A stretch of 64,000 nt of DNA from Pseudomonas flavescens (GTDB taxonomy: Bacteria; Pseudomonadota; Gammaproteobacteria; Pseudomonadales; Pseudomonadaceae), in contig NZ_JACBYV010000001.1 in assembly GCF_013408425.1 (NCBI RefSeq), positions 2,604,001-2,668,000 on the forward strand, written 5' to 3'. Positions within the stretch are counted from its first letter, which is position 1, and each line of letters begins with the position of its first letter. Under the pieces are notes generated by a model that did not search any database, was not told the DNA's origin, and saw nothing but the letters and a program-made list of their open reading frames with translations. This document shows, one piece after another, positions 34,200 to 43,359 of this stretch. The translations under genes and the position numbers were made by a program.

Positions 34200-35984
34200 A
34201 TGACCGTCACCGAGCAATTGAGCGCGCTGGGCCAAATCCTCGCGCACGGCGGCCTGCATAGCCTGTTTCAGCCCATCGTGTCGCTCTCCGAGCGGCGCAT
34301 TCTTGGCTATGAAGCGCTCACCCGCGGGCCGTCCAACAGCCCGCTGCACTCGCCAATCACGCTGTTCGCCGCGGCGCGGCAAACCGGCCTGCTCAACGAG
34401 CTGGAAATGGCCTGCCGCAAGAGCGCCTGCCGGCGCTTCAGCGAACTGAAACTGGACGGCCTGCTGTTTCTCAACGTATCGCCGGATTCGCTGCTCGATG
34501 CCCGGCACCAGCCGGGACGAACGCTGCAGTTGCTGCAGACTTACGGCATTCCCCCCAGCCGGGTGGTGATCGAGCTGACGGAGCAGTCGCCCACCGACGA
34601 CTTCAACCTGCTCGACACCGCCCTACACCATTACCGGGACATGGGCTTCTCCATCGCCCTGGACGATCTCGGCGCCGGTTACTCGAGCCTGCGCCTGTGG
34701 TCGGAGCTGCGCCCCGATTACGTGAAGATCGACCGCCACTTCATCGATGGTATCCATCAGGATGCGGTCAAGCGCGAGTTCGTCGGCTCGATCCTGCAGA
34801 TGGCCAAGGCCTCCCGGGCACAGGTGATCGCCGAAGGCATCGAACTCGAGGAAGAGCTGGCGGTGCTCTGCGAAATGGGCGTGGACCTGCTTCAGGGCTA
34901 CCTGCTCTGTCGCCCTCAAGACCAGCCACCGACCGACGCCAGTGCACTGCTGCCCGAGCCAGGCTCCTCGCCGACCTCGCTCAGCGAAGAAGGCAGTGAC
35001 CTCACTGCCCTGCTCAACGAACACCCATCGGTATCCATCAACACGCCCACCGCCGATGTGCTCGAAGCCTTCCGTGCCCAGGCCAACCTCAACTCGCTGG
35101 CGGTACTGGACGAGGATCGGCGACCGGTAGGCATCGTGCATCGCCATTCGCTGTCGGAGGTATTGCTCAAACCCTTCGCCACCGAGCTGTTCGCTCGCAA
35201 GCCGATCAGCCGCCTGATGAGCAACGACTTTCTTGCCGTGGAAATCAGCCAGTCGCTGCAAAAGGTCAGCCGCCTGCTGACCAGCCGTGCGCGCCAGCGT
35301 ATCGAGGAAGACTTCGTGATTACCGTGGACGGCCACTACCTTGGCCTCGGTCGGGTCATCGACGTGCTCAAGCTGATCACCGAACTGAAGATCCAGCAGG
35401 CCCGTTACGCCAACCCGCTGACCCTGCTTCCGGGTAACGTGCCCATCCAGCAGTGCCTGACCCGGCTGTTGCAGCAGAGCCGCGAAGCGGTGGTCTGCTA
35501 TGTCGACATCGACAGCTTCAAACCCTTCAACGACCTCTACGGTTACGCCAAGGGCGACGAAGTGCTGCTGTGCCTGGCGCATTGCCTCAACGAAAGGATC
35601 GACCCGACACGTGACTTCGTCGGCCATATCGGTGGTGACGACTTCCTGCTGGTGTTCGGCTCGAAGGACTGGCGTGCGCGCCTCAATCGGCTGCTGGAGG
35701 ACTTTCAGGGGCAGTGCCGGCGGTTCTATCTGGATGAGCATCTGGATGCTGGCTGTTTCGTCAGCCACAACCGCCAGGGGCAACGGGAGGAGTTCGCGCT
35801 GCTGTCGCTGTCACTCGGCGTCGTTCATCTGCATCCGCAACACTGCACGCTGCTGGACGCCAGCGAGCTGGCTGGTCTGGCCTCGGAAGCCAAGCGCCAT
35901 GCCAAGGCGATACCCGGTTACAGCCTGCACGTGATCGATACGCACACCCTGCAGGGCGCGCTCACTCAGGGTTCTGCGGGGTAA
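34200..35984 (+). CDS. EAL-CBS-GGDEF cyclic-di-GMP enzyme (PA3258-like)
   Basis: 594 residues in the order EAL (about 15-245), a CBS-pair linker (about 270-395) and GGDEF (about 420-580). EAL residues are intact: YEALTRG, LNVSP, VIELTEQ, DDLGAGYSS, VKIDRHF, AEGIELEEE and LLQGYLL. The GGDEF signature reads GGDDF, and no RxxD inhibitory site precedes it. It may both make and break cyclic di-GMP, with the CBS pair sensing a nucleotide. No membrane segment, so cytoplasmic. It follows prc, as PA3258 follows PA3257 in P. aeruginosa from memory. Possible PhoB control upstream. Confidence 0.9.
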   Translation: MTVTEQLSALGQILAHGGLHSLFQPIVSLSERRILGYEALTRGPSNSPLHSPITLFAAARQTGLLNELEMACRKSACRRFSELKLDGLLFLNVSPDSLLDARHQPGRTLQLLQTYGIPPSRVVIELTEQSPTDDFNLLDTALHHYRDMGFSIALDDLGAGYSSLRLWSELRPDYVKIDRHFIDGIHQDAVKREFVGSILQMAKASRAQVIAEGIELEEELAVLCEMGVDLLQGYLLCRPQDQPPTDASALLPEPGSSPTSLSEEGSDLTALLNEHPSVSINTPTADVLEAFRAQANLNSLAVLDEDRRPVGIVHRHSLSEVLLKPFATELFARKPISRLMSNDFLAVEISQSLQKVSRLLTSRARQRIEEDFVITVDGHYLGLGRVIDVLKLITELKIQQARYANPLTLLPGNVPIQQCLTRLLQQSREAVVCYVDIDSFKPFNDLYGYAKGDEVLLCLAHCLNERIDPTRDFVGHIGGDDFLLVFGSKDWRARLNRLLEDFQGQCRRFYLDEHLDAGCFVSHNRQGQREEFALLSLSLGVVHLHPQHCTLLDASELAGLASEAKRHAKAIPGYSLHVIDTHTLQGALTQGSAG

Positions 35985-36331
35985 TCGAACTCGAACACCC
36001 GGGCCACTTCGGACGCGTGCCACGAGGCGGCCGCAACGCCGTCAGAGGCACCCTCGAAGCGCCCCAGGCGGGTCACGCATTCGAAGAAACCGGTGCGCGG
36101 CAGGCGGCTGGCTCCCTGGCTGATGACCAGCGCGCTGCGCAGTGGGCGCTCGCCGCGGGCATCCAGTGCGGCCAGGTGTTCGAGAGCCGCGGTCAGGGTC
36201 TGCATGGCGGGCGCCGGCAGCGCCAGGCGTTCGATCAGCGCGCGATAGGTCAGCAGGTGGCGCTGCCGCCGCGCATCGTCCAGTGCGGCCAGCAGGGCGT
36301 CCCAGTGCACGCGGCTGATGCGCACGCTCAT
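35966..36331 (-). CDS. Conserved protein of unknown function, partner of a Phd/HTH gene
   Basis: 121 residues. The N-terminal half (MSVRISRVHWDALLAALDDARRQ-type start, then LLTYRALIERLALPAPAMQTL) looks helical with a HTH-like segment; the second half includes GARL-type turns and an aromatic tail FEFDYPAEP. I do not recognise a family. Its start overlaps the stop of the HTH gene by four bases, and its 3' end overlaps the convergent EAL-GGDEF gene by 19 bases. The tight coupling points to a joint function with the HTH protein; a toxin-antitoxin role is only a possibility. Confidence 0.6.
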   Translation of the reverse strand: MSVRISRVHWDALLAALDDARRQRHLLTYRALIERLALPAPAMQTLTAALEHLAALDARGERPLRSALVISQGASRLPRTGFFECVTRLGRFEGASDGVAAASWHASEVARVFEFDYPAEP

Positions 36332-36654
36332 GCACCCGCCTCCCAGCCGGAAATGCCGAGTACCCAGGCCAAGGCACGCAGGATCGCGGCATCGGGCTGC
36401 CGCTCGCCACTTTCGATCATGCCCAGGTAATGAGGACTGATGCCCACGGCGCGGGCCAGCTCATCACGGCTCAAGCCCTTGCCCTCGCGCAGTGTGGCCA
36501 GTTGGGCCAGGGGTTTGGGGGCATCGGCGGTGGGCTTTTCGGTAGCCGGTGCCGCCGCACTCTTGCCTGCAGCCTGCAGCAGCGCCTGGTATTCGGCCCA
36601 GGGCAATACCGCGTACTCGGGTTCGCCGTCGCGCTCGATCACCTGTAGATTCAT
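36328..36654 (-). CDS. Phd-like N-terminus fused to XRE-type HTH
   Basis: 108 residues. Residues 1-27 (MNLQVIERDGEPEYAVLPWAEYQ-type) resemble the start of Phd/YefM antitoxins, and the C-terminal 55 residues form an XRE helix-turn-helix (LREGKGLSRDELARAVGISPHYLGMIESGERQ region). A proline/alanine linker joins them. It likely binds DNA and controls its own two-gene operon. GGAG lies 9 bases before the ATG; the downstream gene overlaps by four bases. In P. aeruginosa similar genes follow PA3258, as I recall, so the pair may be core genome. Confidence 0.7.
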   Translation of the reverse strand: MNLQVIERDGEPEYAVLPWAEYQALLQAAGKSAAAPATEKPTADAPKPLAQLATLREGKGLSRDELARAVGISPHYLGMIESGERQPDAAILRALAWVLGISGWEAGA

Positions 36655-36785
36655 GCTTAATTTCTCCGCGAGGCGCAGCGTCCCTCTGCGTGGTCCGGCC
36701 TGGGCGATAGCGCCTGCCGTGTTGTTCGCGCATCTTATCAGCGATCCCGCACCCAGCGCTCGTCACACGATCGCCGCCGCGGCGA

Positions 36786-37343
36786 TCATCGCCCCGCGGC
36801 AGCGCCCTGCATGAAGAACTGCATCAGCGAGGTGCCCATGCTGGCCCGTGCGACCCGACCACGACGTTCACCATCGACGAGCCCGAACAGCAGGGAGGCG
36901 AAGAGCTCGGTCAGCACTGGCGCACCGATGTCGATGCGAAATACATGCTCGCGCTGCCCACGCAGGAAGAACTGATCCAGGGCGTTGGTATAGGGCAACC
37001 AGCGTGCATCTTCACCGCACTCATGCAGCGAGTCCGGGCGCCACTGGAACATCAGGAATACCAGCAGATCACGGTGAACCAGATGGCCGTCCACCAACCG
37101 CTGCAATGCCTCCGGCGCTGGCGAGTTCTGCAGGTCGGCTTCGGCGATGACCGTGTTCATGACCACCGAGCCGTAATCGAAGAGCATGTCGATCAGATTG
37201 TCGCGAGTACCGCAAAAACGATTCAAGGTGGCCTTGCTCACCCCTGCGGCCTGAGCTATTTCCTTGAAGGTGCCACGCGGGTGCTCGACCATGGCAACGG
37301 CCAGGGCCTTGAGCAATTTCTCTTCAGCGGCAGGTTTATCCAT
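36786..37343 (-). CDS. nfxB: NfxB, repressor of the MexCD-OprJ pump
   Basis: 185 residues. The N-terminal helix-turn-helix (FKEIAQAAGVSKATLNRFCG) and the rest, for example RDLLVFLMFQWRPD, LDQFFLRGQREHVFRIDI and GLVDGERRGR, line up closely with P. aeruginosa NfxB as I remember it (often filed as LacI-like but TetR-like in fold). It represses mexCD-oprJ and itself; loss of function gives fluoroquinolone resistance. It is divergent from mexC with a perfect palindrome between them. ATG at 37343 is chosen; a GTG at 37358 is possible. Confidence 0.88.
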   Translation of the reverse strand: MDKPAAEEKLLKALAVAMVEHPRGTFKEIAQAAGVSKATLNRFCGTRDNLIDMLFDYGSVVMNTVIAEADLQNSPAPEALQRLVDGHLVHRDLLVFLMFQWRPDSLHECGEDARWLPYTNALDQFFLRGQREHVFRIDIGAPVLTELFASLLFGLVDGERRGRVARASMGTSLMQFFMQGAAAGR

Positions 37344-37435
37344 CAAAACAGTCTTCACTCATTCAGTGGTGGCGGCGCGCCATTGTGCAGGAAAAACCTT
37401 TTTCTTCAAAAGGACGGTCAAGTTTAGTCACAAAA

Positions 37436-37469
37436 AATGCAAATGAGTCAATATTGACTCATTTGCATT
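37436..37469. promoter_or_regulatory. NfxB operator candidate: 34-bp perfect palindrome with back-to-back TTGACT
   Basis: Left arm ATGCAAATGAGTCAAT (37437-37452) is exactly the reverse complement of 37453-37468, and one more base pair matches at each end. Each arm contains TTGACT, giving opposed -35-like elements (plus 37454-37459, minus 37446-37451). On the plus strand GATCAT (37477-37482) follows at 17 bases as a plausible -10 for mexC. Site and symmetry fit a dimeric repressor controlling both directions. Confidence 0.7.
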
Positions 37470-37531
37470 ATCAGCTGATCATTCGCGCCTTTCGAGAACT
37501 AACTAATGAGGGGCATCGCCCCAGGTGAAGC

Positions 37532-38698
37532 ATGAGCAGGATTCGCGAACGTTGCGTTTTTTCGGCGATAACCCTTTTGGTGGCGATCAGCCTCGCCGGC
37601 TGTGACAAAGGCGAGCAAGGCTGGGGCGAAGCGCCTCCCCGCGAAGTCGATGTACTGACCGTCAAGACCGAGCCCTTCACCGTGGTCGCCGAGTTGCCGG
37701 GCCGTATCGAGCCCGTGCGCGTCGCCGAAGTGCGCGCCCGGGTCGCCGGTATCGTACTCAAGCGCACCTTCGAGGAAGGCGCCGACGTCAAGGCAGGCGA
37801 CCTGCTGTTCCAGATCGACCCTGCCCCGTTCAAGGCGGCGCTGTCCCGGGCCGAGGGCGAACTGGCCCGCGCCGAAGCGCAGCTGTTCCAGGCTCAAGCC
37901 ACCGTCAAACGCTACGAGCCGCTGGTCAAGATAGACGCGGTCAGTCAGCAGGACTTCGATGTCGCCCGTGCGGCCCTGCAAAGCGCCCAGGCTGACAAAC
38001 GCTCGGCTCAGGCCAATGTGGAAACCGCCAAGCTGGACGTGGGTTATGCCCAGGTGCGTGCGCCCATCGCCGGCCGTATCGGTCGTGCGCAGGTCACCGA
38101 GGGCGCGCTGGTCGGTCAGGGCGAAACCACCCTGCTCGCACGCATCCAGCAACTCGACCCGGTGTACGCCGACTTCACCCAGCCAGCCGCCGACGCCTTG
38201 CGCCTGCGCGCCGCCATCGCCGACGGCAAGGTGTCCGGTGACGGCGACAAGACGCTGTCGCTGCGCGTCGACGGCACCGATATCGAGAGCAAAGGCACCC
38301 TGCTGTTCACCGATATCTCGGTGGACCGCAGTACCGGCCAGATCGCCCTGCGCGGACGCTTCGACAACCCGAATGGCGTGTTGCTGCCGGGCATGTACGT
38401 GCGCGTGCGCACGCCGCAGGGCCTCGATCAGGATGCCATCCTGGTACCGCAACGCGCCGTGCAACGCGCTGCGGACGGCAAGGCCAGCGTGATGCTGCTC
38501 GGCGCCGAGAACACCGTGGAAGTGCGACCGGTCACCACCGGCGCCATGCAAGGCGCGCGCTGGCAGATCACCGAAGGCCTGAAAGCCGGCGACCAGATCA
38601 TCACCAGCTCCCTGGCGGCAATCCGACCGGGCGCCAAAGTCGTACCGCGCCAGCCAGGCGCTGAAGCGCAGAACGACACCACTCCCCAGGCGCAATAA
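37532..38698 (+). CDS. mexC: MexC, RND efflux periplasmic adaptor
   Basis: 388 residues. N-terminal lipoprotein signal with lipobox SLAGC, then the adaptor order: lipoyl half-motif VAEVRARVAGIVLKRTFEEG, helical hairpin (around SRAEGELARAEAQLFQAQA), second lipoyl half APIAGRIGRAQVTEGALVG and the beta-barrel. Long stretches match P. aeruginosa MexC as remembered (YADFTQPAADALRLR, GVLLPGMYVRVRTPQG). It links the MexD pump to OprJ in the periplasm. AGGTGAAGC precedes the ATG. First gene of the operon, 14 bases before mexD. Confidence 0.93.
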   Translation: MSRIRERCVFSAITLLVAISLAGCDKGEQGWGEAPPREVDVLTVKTEPFTVVAELPGRIEPVRVAEVRARVAGIVLKRTFEEGADVKAGDLLFQIDPAPFKAALSRAEGELARAEAQLFQAQATVKRYEPLVKIDAVSQQDFDVARAALQSAQADKRSAQANVETAKLDVGYAQVRAPIAGRIGRAQVTEGALVGQGETTLLARIQQLDPVYADFTQPAADALRLRAAIADGKVSGDGDKTLSLRVDGTDIESKGTLLFTDISVDRSTGQIALRGRFDNPNGVLLPGMYVRVRTPQGLDQDAILVPQRAVQRAADGKASVMLLGAENTVEVRPVTTGAMQGARWQITEGLKAGDQIITSSLAAIRPGAKVVPRQPGAEAQNDTTPQAQ

Positions 38699-38712
38699 GT
38701 CGGAGCAACGAC

Positions 38713-41700
38713 ATGTCCTTGTTTTTCATCCGGCGCCCCAATTTTGCCTGGGTAGTCGCCTTATTCATCACCATGGGTGGCTTGCTGGCCATCCCCTTTC
38801 TGCCGGTGGCACAATACCCCAACGTGGCGCCGCCACAGATCACCGTCACCGCGACCTACCCGGGCGCTTCGGCACAGGTGCTGACCGACTCGGTCACCAG
38901 CGTGATCGAAGAAGAGCTCAACGGTGCGAAGAACCTGCTGTACTTCGAGTCCACCAGCAACGCCAACGGTATCGCTGAAATTACCGTGACCTTCCAGCCC
39001 GGAACCAATCCCGAGCTGGCCCAGGTCGACGTGCAGAACCGCTTGAAACGTGCCGAGGCGCGTATGCCTCAAGCGGTTCTTACCCTGGGCATCCAGACCG
39101 AGCAGGCCACTGCCGGCTTTCTGCTGATCTACGCGCTGAGCTACAAGGACGGCAGCGCCAACGACGACACCACGGCGCTGGCCGACTATGCGGCGCGCAA
39201 CATCAACAACGAGATCCGCCGTGTGCCGGGCGTCGGCAAGCTGCAGTTCTTCGCCTCCGAAGCCGCCATGCGCGTGTGGATCGACCCGCAGAAACTGGTC
39301 GGGTACGGCCTGTCGATCGACGACGTCAACAACGCCATTCGTGCCCAGAACGTACAGGTACCGGCGGGCGCCTTTGGCAGCACGCCGGGTACGGCGGAGC
39401 AGGAGCTGACCGCGACCCTGGCGGTCAAGGGCACTCTGGATAATCCGGAAGAGTTCGCCGCCATCGTGCTGCGCGCCAACCAGGACGGCTCGCGCCTGAC
39501 CCTGGGCGATGTCGCACGCATCGAAATCGGCAGCCAGGATTACAACTTCGGCTCACGCCAGGACGGCAAGCCGGCGGTTGCCGCCGCCGTGCAGCTGGCG
39601 CCGGGCGCCAACGCCATCCAGACGGCCGAAGCGGTCAAGCAGCGTCTCACCGAGCTGTCGGCCAACTTCCCGGACAACGTGCAATTCTCCACGCCCTACG
39701 ACACCTCGCGGTTCGTCGACGTGGCCATCGACAAGGTCATCATGACCCTGATCGAAGCCATGGTGCTGGTGTTCCTGGTGATGTTCCTGTTCCTGCAGAA
39801 CGTGCGTTACACCCTGATTCCGGGGATCGTGGTGCCGGTGTGCCTGCTCGGTACGCTGACCTTCATGTACCTGCTCGGCTTCTCGGTGAACATGATGACC
39901 ATGTTCGGCATGGTGCTGGCCATCGGCATTCTGGTGGACGATGCCATCGTGGTGGTGGAAAACGTCGAGCGGATCATGGCCGAAGAAGGCCTGGAGCCCC
40001 TGCCGGCGACCATCAAGGCCATGGGCCAGGTCTCCGGAGCGATCATCGGCATCACCCTGGTGCTGTCGGCGGTGTTCCTGCCGCTGGCGTTCATGGCCGG
40101 CTCGGTGGGCGTGATCTACCAGCAGTTCTCGCTGTCGCTGGCGGTGTCGATCCTGTTCTCGGGTTTCCTCGCCCTGACCTTCACCCCGGCCCTGTGCGCC
40201 ACCCTGCTCAAACCGATTCCCCAGGGTCATCACGAAAAGACCGGCTTCTTCGGCTGGTTCAACCGCAAGTTCACCGGGCTGACGGGCCGCTACACGAAGC
40301 TCAACAGCAAGCTGGTGCCGCGCGCCGGGCGCTTCATGCTCGTGTATCTGGGCATCGTGATTCTGATGGGTTTCTTCTACCTGCGCCTGCCGGAATCCTT
40401 CGTGCCGGTAGAAGACCAGGGCTACATGATCGTCGACATCCAGCTGCCGCCGGGGGCTACCCGCGAGCGCACCTCGACGACCGCCAAGGAACTGGAAGAA
40501 TTCCTCGCCACCCGCGAGGCCGTGGCTACTTCGTTCGTGGTGCTGGGCTTCAGCTTCTCGGGCATGGGTGAAAACGCCGCCATCGCCTTCCCGCTGCTCA
40601 AGGACTGGTCCGAACGAAACGACGAGCAATCCGTGCAAGCCGAGACCGCTGCGGTCAACGGGCGCTTCGCCAACCTCGACGACGGCGCCATGATGGCCGT
40701 TCCACCGCCACCTATCGAAGGGCTGGGCAACTCGGGTGGTTTCTCCCTGCGCCTGCAGGACCGCGCCGGCCTTGGCCGTGAAGCGCTGCTCGCAGCGCGT
40801 GACGAAGTGCTGGGCAAGGTCAACGGCAATCCGCTGTTCCTCTACGGGATGATGGAAGGCCTGCCCGAAGCGCCGCAATTGCGTCTGGTCATCGACCGCG
40901 ATCAGGCACGTGCCCAGGGCGTCAGCTTCGAGTCGATCAGCAGTGCGCTGTCCACCGCGTTCGGCTCATCGGTGATCAACGATTTCGCCAACGCCGGCCG
41001 CCAGCAACGCGTCGTCGTGCAGGCCGAGCAAGGCGCACGGATGACACCGGACAGCGTGCTCAAGCTGCACGTACCGAACGACAGCGGCAGCCTGGTGCCA
41101 CTGAGCGCCTTCGTGACCACCCAGTGGGAAGAAGGCCCGACCCAGGTGGCCCGTTACAACGGCTACCCGTCGATCCGCATTTCCGGCGACGCCGCCCCAG
41201 GCGTCAGCACCGGCGAGGCCATGGCCGAGCTGGAGCGCATCGCCGGTGAACTGCCGGAGGGCATCGGCTACGAATGGACGGGCCTGTCCTACCAGGAGAA
41301 GGTCGCCAGCGGTCAGGCGGTGATGCTCTTCGCCCTGGCCATCGTGGTGGTGTTCCTGCTGCTGGTCGCCCTCTACGAGAGCTGGGCGATTCCGCTGACG
41401 GTGATGCTCATCGTGCCGGTCGGCGCCCTCGGCGCGGTACTTGCGGTGACGGCCATCGGCCTGCCCAACGACGTGTACTTCAAGGTCGGCCTGATCACCG
41501 TGATCGGCCTGGCGGCGAAGAACGCCATCCTCATCGTCGAGTTCGCCAAGGATCTGTGGGAAGACGGTTATTCCCTGCGCGATGCCGCCATCGAAGCCGC
41601 ACGCCTGCGCTTCCGGCCGATCATCATGACCTCCATGGCCTTCATGCTCGGCGTGGTCCCCCTGGTGATCGCGAGCGGCGCCGGCGCTGCCAGCCAGCGC

Positions 41701-41847
41701 GCCATCGGCACCGGGGTACTTGGCGGCATGTTCAGCGCAACCTTGCTCGGGGTGATCTTCGTGCCGATCTTCTTCGTCTGGCTGCTTTCGCTGCTGCGTA
41801 CCAAGCCGAAGCAGACCGACAATCACCCCCTGCATAAAGCGGAGTAA
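38713..41847 (+). CDS. mexD: MexD, RND multidrug efflux pump
   Basis: 1044 residues, one more than I recall for P. aeruginosa MexD. HAE1-type RND pump: MSLFFIRRPNFAWVVALFI first helix, two large periplasmic loops, helix-4 proton-relay segment with DD in GILVDDAIVVVENVER, and the second half with LITVIGLAAKNAILIVEF. It trimerises in the inner membrane and exports fluoroquinolones, some beta-lactams, biocides and dyes by proton antiport. GGAG is 7 bases before the ATG. Middle gene of mexCD-oprJ. Confidence 0.95.
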   Translation: MSLFFIRRPNFAWVVALFITMGGLLAIPFLPVAQYPNVAPPQITVTATYPGASAQVLTDSVTSVIEEELNGAKNLLYFESTSNANGIAEITVTFQPGTNPELAQVDVQNRLKRAEARMPQAVLTLGIQTEQATAGFLLIYALSYKDGSANDDTTALADYAARNINNEIRRVPGVGKLQFFASEAAMRVWIDPQKLVGYGLSIDDVNNAIRAQNVQVPAGAFGSTPGTAEQELTATLAVKGTLDNPEEFAAIVLRANQDGSRLTLGDVARIEIGSQDYNFGSRQDGKPAVAAAVQLAPGANAIQTAEAVKQRLTELSANFPDNVQFSTPYDTSRFVDVAIDKVIMTLIEAMVLVFLVMFLFLQNVRYTLIPGIVVPVCLLGTLTFMYLLGFSVNMMTMFGMVLAIGILVDDAIVVVENVERIMAEEGLEPLPATIKAMGQVSGAIIGITLVLSAVFLPLAFMAGSVGVIYQQFSLSLAVSILFSGFLALTFTPALCATLLKPIPQGHHEKTGFFGWFNRKFTGLTGRYTKLNSKLVPRAGRFMLVYLGIVILMGFFYLRLPESFVPVEDQGYMIVDIQLPPGATRERTSTTAKELEEFLATREAVATSFVVLGFSFSGMGENAAIAFPLLKDWSERNDEQSVQAETAAVNGRFANLDDGAMMAVPPPPIEGLGNSGGFSLRLQDRAGLGREALLAARDEVLGKVNGNPLFLYGMMEGLPEAPQLRLVIDRDQARAQGVSFESISSALSTAFGSSVINDFANAGRQQRVVVQAEQGARMTPDSVLKLHVPNDSGSLVPLSAFVTTQWEEGPTQVARYNGYPSIRISGDAAPGVSTGEAMAELERIAGELPEGIGYEWTGLSYQEKVASGQAVMLFALAIVVVFLLLVALYESWAIPLTVMLIVPVGALGAVLAVTAIGLPNDVYFKVGLITVIGLAAKNAILIVEFAKDLWEDGYSLRDAAIEAARLRFRPIIMTSMAFMLGVVPLVIASGAGAASQRAIGTGVLGGMFSATLLGVIFVPIFFVWLLSLLRTKPKQTDNHPLHKAE

Positions 41848-41851
41848 TGCC

Positions 41852-43294
41852 ATGACTTCCCACATCATGCTGCGCCCCGCCCTGCTGGCCCTGGCCATCA
41901 CCCTCGGCGGCTGCTCACTGGCCCCTCATTACGAGCGTCCTGATGCACCGGTCGCCGAGCAATGGAGGGCCGCCAGCACGGCCGGCACCCGTGCCGACGC
42001 GCTGGACTGGCAGACCTTCATCGTCGATGCCGACCTGCGCCGCGCGGTGGACACCGCCCTGAGCAACAACCGCAGCCTGCGCCAGGCGCTGCTGGATATC
42101 GAAGCGGCGCGCGCCCAGTACCGTATACAGCGCGCCGATCGCCTGCCGTCGATCAACGCCAACGCCACCGGTAACCGCCAACGGCTGCCGGCCGATCAGT
42201 CGCAGACCGGACGCTCCGAGGTGACGAGCGTCTATCAGGTTGGCCTGGGCCTGGCAGAGTACGAAGTCGACCTGTTCGGCCGCGTGCGCAACCTTTCCGA
42301 GGCGGCACTGGAAACCTACCTGGCCACCGAGGAAGCAACCCGCGCCACGCAGATCAGCCTGATCGCCGAAGTGATCCAGGCCTACCTGACCCGCGACGGC
42401 GCATTGCGCCGCATCGCGCTGGTCGAGCAGACGCTGGACAGCCGCCTGGCCTCGCTGGATCTGGTCAGCAGGCGTCGCGAGGCCGGCACCGCCACGGCGC
42501 TGGACTACCAGGAAGCGGTCGGCCTGGCCGAACAGGCCAAGGCCGAGCGCGAGAGTACCGAGCGTCAGTTGCGCCAGGCGGACAACGCCCTGGTGCTGCT
42601 GCTCGGCACCCCGGACGTGGAGCGCCTGCTGCCCGCCAAACCGCGCGACAACCTGATGGTGCTGCAGGACATCGCCCCAGGTACCACCTCGGCGCTGATC
42701 GAGCGGCGCCCGGACATTCTGGCCAGCGAACACCGCCTCAAGGCACGCAACGCCGATATCGGTGCTGCCCGTGCGGCGTTCTTCCCGCGCATCACCCTGA
42801 CCGGTTCGGTAGGCAGTTCCAGCACCGAGCTGTCGGGGCTGTTCGATGGCGGCTCGCGGGCCTGGAGCTTCGCGCCAAGCCTATCGCTGCCGATCTTCGC
42901 CGGTGGCCGCAACCGTGCCAATCTGGACCTCGCCGAAGTCCGCCAGGACGCTGCGGTGGCTGAATACGAAGGCACCATCCAGACCGCCTTCCGAGAAGTC
43001 GCCGACGCCCTCGCCGCCACCGACACGCTACGCCGCGAGGAAGCCGCGCGGCGTGCACTGGCCGACTCCAGCCGGGCTGCGGAAACCCTGGCCGAGGCGC
43101 GCTACAGAGGCGGTGTGGACGACCACCTGCGCTACCTCGACGCGCAACGCAGCAGCTTCACCGACCAGACCACCCTGATCCAGATCAGCACCGAGCGACA
43201 ACTCGCCCTGGCCGACCTGTTCAGGACCCTGGGCGGTGGCTGGGCGGGCGATGGCGTGGCACGCGCGGATGCCCCGGCACCCGTGGTGCGCTGA
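41852..43294 (+). CDS. oprJ: OprJ, outer-membrane efflux channel
   Basis: 480 residues. Lipoprotein signal with lipobox LGGC, then two outer-membrane-efflux repeats as in OprM/OprJ (LRRAVDTALSNNRSLRQALL; RPDILASEHRLKARNADIGAARAAFFPRITL region). It forms a trimeric channel through the outer membrane for the MexCD pump. GGAG is 7 bases before the ATG, which is 4 bases after the mexD stop, so translation is likely coupled. A hairpin with T-run for the opposite strand follows. Confidence 0.95.
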   Translation: MTSHIMLRPALLALAITLGGCSLAPHYERPDAPVAEQWRAASTAGTRADALDWQTFIVDADLRRAVDTALSNNRSLRQALLDIEAARAQYRIQRADRLPSINANATGNRQRLPADQSQTGRSEVTSVYQVGLGLAEYEVDLFGRVRNLSEAALETYLATEEATRATQISLIAEVIQAYLTRDGALRRIALVEQTLDSRLASLDLVSRRREAGTATALDYQEAVGLAEQAKAERESTERQLRQADNALVLLLGTPDVERLLPAKPRDNLMVLQDIAPGTTSALIERRPDILASEHRLKARNADIGAARAAFFPRITLTGSVGSSSTELSGLFDGGSRAWSFAPSLSLPIFAGGRNRANLDLAEVRQDAAVAEYEGTIQTAFREVADALAATDTLRREEAARRALADSSRAAETLAEARYRGGVDDHLRYLDAQRSSFTDQTTLIQISTERQLALADLFRTLGGGWAGDGVARADAPAPVVR

Positions 43295-43295
43295 G

Positions 43296-43327
43296 AAAAA
43301 GGGCGTGTTGGCAAACACCACACGCCC
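43296..43327 (-). terminator. Terminator of the chemoreceptor gene, shared with oprJ
   Basis: GGGCGTG (43301-43307) pairs with CACGCCC (43321-43327) across a 13-base loop that itself can fold. On the minus strand a TTTTTC run follows, so it ends the chemoreceptor transcript; on the plus strand it may also slow transcription after oprJ. Confidence 0.75.
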
Positions 43328-43359
43328 TTGTGCATCACCTCAGCAGCAGCCCGTTTCGG

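Noticed and set aside
37344-37531. Transcription attenuator instead of operator between nfxB and mexC
   Set aside because: The palindrome could fold as RNA, but no T-run follows it, and the embedded -35 hexamers fit a protein-binding operator better.
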